Origin: Saccharothrix algeriensis
Lineage (GTDB): Bacteria; Actinomycetota; Actinomycetes; Mycobacteriales; Pseudonocardiaceae
Direction: 5' to 3'
DNA length: 64,000 bases
Assembly: GCF_016907655.1 (NCBI RefSeq)
Contig: NZ_JAFBCL010000001.1
Coordinates: forward strand, 3,506,001-3,570,000
The notes under the pieces were generated by a model that was given only the letters and a program-made list of their open reading frames with translations, was not told the origin of the DNA and ran no database searches. The stretch's first letter is position 1. Each line of letters opens with the position of its first letter. This document shows positions 62,641-64,000 of the stretch, one piece after another. Made by a program: the position numbers and the translations under genes.

Positions 62641-63441
62641 TCAGCCGTCGGCCAGCGCTCGGAGCCGGTCGTAGGACCCGTTGAACAGGTTCTGGTCGAT
62701 CGGCGTGGACGTGTACTGCCAGAACGTGTGGATGCCCCACCCGTGCGGCAGGGTCCCGACGGTGGACGCGTAGCGCGCCACCCACAGCGGGCTGGTCGAG
62801 CCGAAGTCGCCCGCCGCGCACTGGTTCCACCAGCTGGTGGACGTGTAGATCACCGGCCGGCGGCCGGTGCGGTCCTGGTAGCGGTCGCTGAACGCCCGGA
62901 CCCAGGACACCATCGCCTCCCGGGACAGCCCGTAGCAGGTCGGGCCGTAGGGGTTGTACTCCATGTCCAGCGCGCCGGGCAGGGTCCGGCCGTCGGGCGA
63001 CCACCCGCCGCCGTGGTCGACGAAGTAGTCGGCCTGGGCGTTGCCGGACGAGCGGTCGGGCAGGGCGAAGTGGTAGGCGCCGCGGATCATGCCGACCCGG
63101 TAGGAGCCGTTGTACTGCTGGGCGAAGTCCGGGTTGCGGTACCCGGTCCCCTCGGTCGCCTTGACGTAGGCGAACCGCTTGCCCTGGCCCCACCAGTGCA
63201 CCCAGTCGACGTCGCCCTGGTGGCTGCTGACGTCGATGCCGTGCACGACCTCCCGCGTGCCGGGGTCGACGACGGCCCGCGGGTCGCCGCGACCCTCGTG
63301 CCTGGCGATCTGCGAGCCCATCGCGTGGTCCTCCGCGGGTGGGGTGGCCGCGGGCGCGGCGACCGCCGGGGCGACCGCCCAGGCCACGACCAGGGACGTG
63401 CAGGTGGCCAGCACCGCCGCGCCGGTCAGGAGTGCTCTCAT
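62641..63441 (-). CDS. Secreted GH25 lysozyme (muramidase)
   Basis: The 266-residue protein has a signal peptide (hydrophobic residues 8-28) and a GH25 barrel: HGIDVSSHQGDVDW with the catalytic Asp, FAYVKATEGTGY, GAYHFALP, the catalytic Asp-x-Glu in GALDMEYNPYG, VIYTSTSWW and FWQYTS. It cuts the MurNAc-GlcNAc bond of peptidoglycan. A degraded fragment of the same domain lies upstream at 63560-63690. Confidence 0.93.
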   Translation of the reverse strand: MRALLTGAAVLATCTSLVVAWAVAPAVAAPAATPPAEDHAMGSQIARHEGRGDPRAVVDPGTREVVHGIDVSSHQGDVDWVHWWGQGKRFAYVKATEGTGYRNPDFAQQYNGSYRVGMIRGAYHFALPDRSSGNAQADYFVDHGGGWSPDGRTLPGALDMEYNPYGPTCYGLSREAMVSWVRAFSDRYQDRTGRRPVIYTSTSWWNQCAAGDFGSTSPLWVARYASTVGTLPHGWGIHTFWQYTSTPIDQNLFNGSYDRLRALADG

Positions 63442-63559
63442 CGCGAGTACCTTTCGAGCCAGTGCGGCGGCGACTCGTCGGGCAGTGTGCCGCCGACCCC
63501 ACCGGATGACCAGGGTCCGCGCCACCGGTCACGGGGACGGAGCAACCCCCGTCAGCCCA

Positions 63560-63690
63560 GCGCGTTCCCGCGCAGCTGCTCCGAGTCGCCGTAGGGGCTG
63601 TGCTCCGGGTCCACCGCGCCGGGCGGGGTCCGGCCGCCGGGCGACCACCCGCCGCCGCGGTCGACGGAGGGGTCGGCCGACCCCTCCGGC
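63560..63690 (-). pseudogene. Degenerate GH25 fragment
   Basis: The minus strand reads GGGWSPGGRTPPGAVDPEHS, matching the GH25 segment GGGWSPDGRTLPGALDMEYN of the neighbouring gene. DNA similarity to about 62920-63045 is high over 75 bp and fades at both ends. The catalytic DME is changed to DPE, and there is no signal peptide or full domain, so this is a dead partial duplication. Confidence 0.7.
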
Positions 63691-63846
63691 AGCGCCCGGC
63701 CCGGCGCGGCCGGCGCGAGCGCCGGCGCGGGCGACCGCGCGGACCGGTCGCGGGGACGAGTCGCCACCGACTCCTCCAATGGGCCTAGGCGTGTGCTGCT
63801 TCCGGCCTAGATCCTCGGGCCTGCCGTCGGGTTCCGCATTCCGGCG

Positions 63847-64000
63847 TCACCCGTCCAGCCGCACCAGCTCGTCGGCGGACAGCTCCAGGTGCGCGGCGGC
63901 GGCGGAGTCGCGGGCGCTCTCCGGGCGCGACGCGCCGGGGATCGGCACCACCACCGGCGCCTTGGCCAGCAGCCACGCCAGGCAGACCTGCTGCGGGCTC
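63847..64000 (-). CDS. Aldo/keto reductase, C-terminal end (rest outside window)
   Basis: The minus strand is open to the window edge and encodes 50 residues: PQQVCLAWLLAKAPVVVPIP, GASRPESARDSAAAAHLELS, ADELVRLDG. This is the AKR C-terminus: the cofactor phosphate-binding loop VPIPGASRPE, then the last helix. The catalytic residues lie outside the window. Confidence 0.82.
   Translation of the reverse strand, partial: SPQQVCLAWLLAKAPVVVPIPGASRPESARDSAAAAHLELSADELVRLDG

Noticed and set aside
63552..63779. 75-codon minus-strand gene
   Set aside because: Its only recognisable part is the decayed GH25 segment; the rest is Ala/Pro/Arg low complexity, so it is listed as a pseudogene fragment.

Overview
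The window is very GC-rich, densely coded actinobacterial chromosome. It lacks rRNA and tRNA genes, transposases, phage genes and CRISPR arrays. The gene order clpB / pyrE / RNA methyltransferase / GH76 / DedA / fba / DUF3151 / (diacylglycerol-kinase-like) / purA matches, as far as I recall, the conserved block around Rv0384c to Rv0357c of Mycobacterium tuberculosis. ESX-type substrates with EspG and DUF3558 lipoproteins, SigE-type sigma factors and DasR-type operators point to the Pseudonocardiales (Saccharothrix, Actinosynnema, Lentzea or Amycolatopsis relatives). The genus is inference.

Layout. 1-9 kb: the 3' end of clpB, a membrane-anchored hypothetical plus SDR pair, a three-gene type VII (WXG100) cassette, a scramblase-like gene, pyrE, a second membrane-anchored hypothetical, DUF2784, a SpoU methyltransferase and a GH76 protein. 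9-18 kb: a self-regulated LacI regulator, a P-loop kinase, two DedA proteins, a GlcD-type oxidase, and a GlcNAc/chitin set (GH18 chitinase, nagA, nagK) with DasR-like operators at both transcription units. 18-30 kb: a sigma factor, oxidoreductases, fba, DUF3151, an FUSC transporter, a secreted HNH nuclease, purA and a secreted GDPD. 30-36 kb: a Na+/H+ antiporter facing a UBP zinc finger, a TRAP-TAXI transporter, purD. 36-42 kb: a type VII substrate island (DUF3558, PE-like, DUF3558, PPE-like, EspG, EspC-like, and a WXG100 protein fused to a lytic transglycosylase). 42-50 kb: an aminotransferase, HAD hydrolase, threonine aldolase, and two SigE-type sigma/membrane-protein pairs flanking an SMR-TetR unit. 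49-63 kb: purB, a polar amino acid ABC transporter, purC, a DUF2334 protein, an MBL hydrolase, an epimerase, a DUF3800-like protein, purSQL and a secreted GH25 lysozyme. The last bases hold the C-terminus of an aldo/keto reductase.

Common themes. IMP synthesis (purD, purSQL, purC, purB) and AMP synthesis (purA) are spread over 35 kb in one direction, and four of the five promoters share the -10 hexamer TAGGCT. More than a dozen genes have a TANNNT -10 box only 6-8 nt before the start codon, so leaderless mRNA is common.

The most striking unexplained signal is a family of five nested palindromes (10.7, 43.8, 44.1, 55.6 and 55.9 kb). Each has an outer stem of 22-25 bp and an inner stem of 25-26 bp around a 9-nt loop. 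The arms differ between copies but stay paired, and every remaining mismatch is G-U on one strand. Two copies combine head-to-head with another copy into composite elements of about 450 bp. Several convergent spacers also hold private degenerate tandem arrays with 14-, 20- or 30-bp units.
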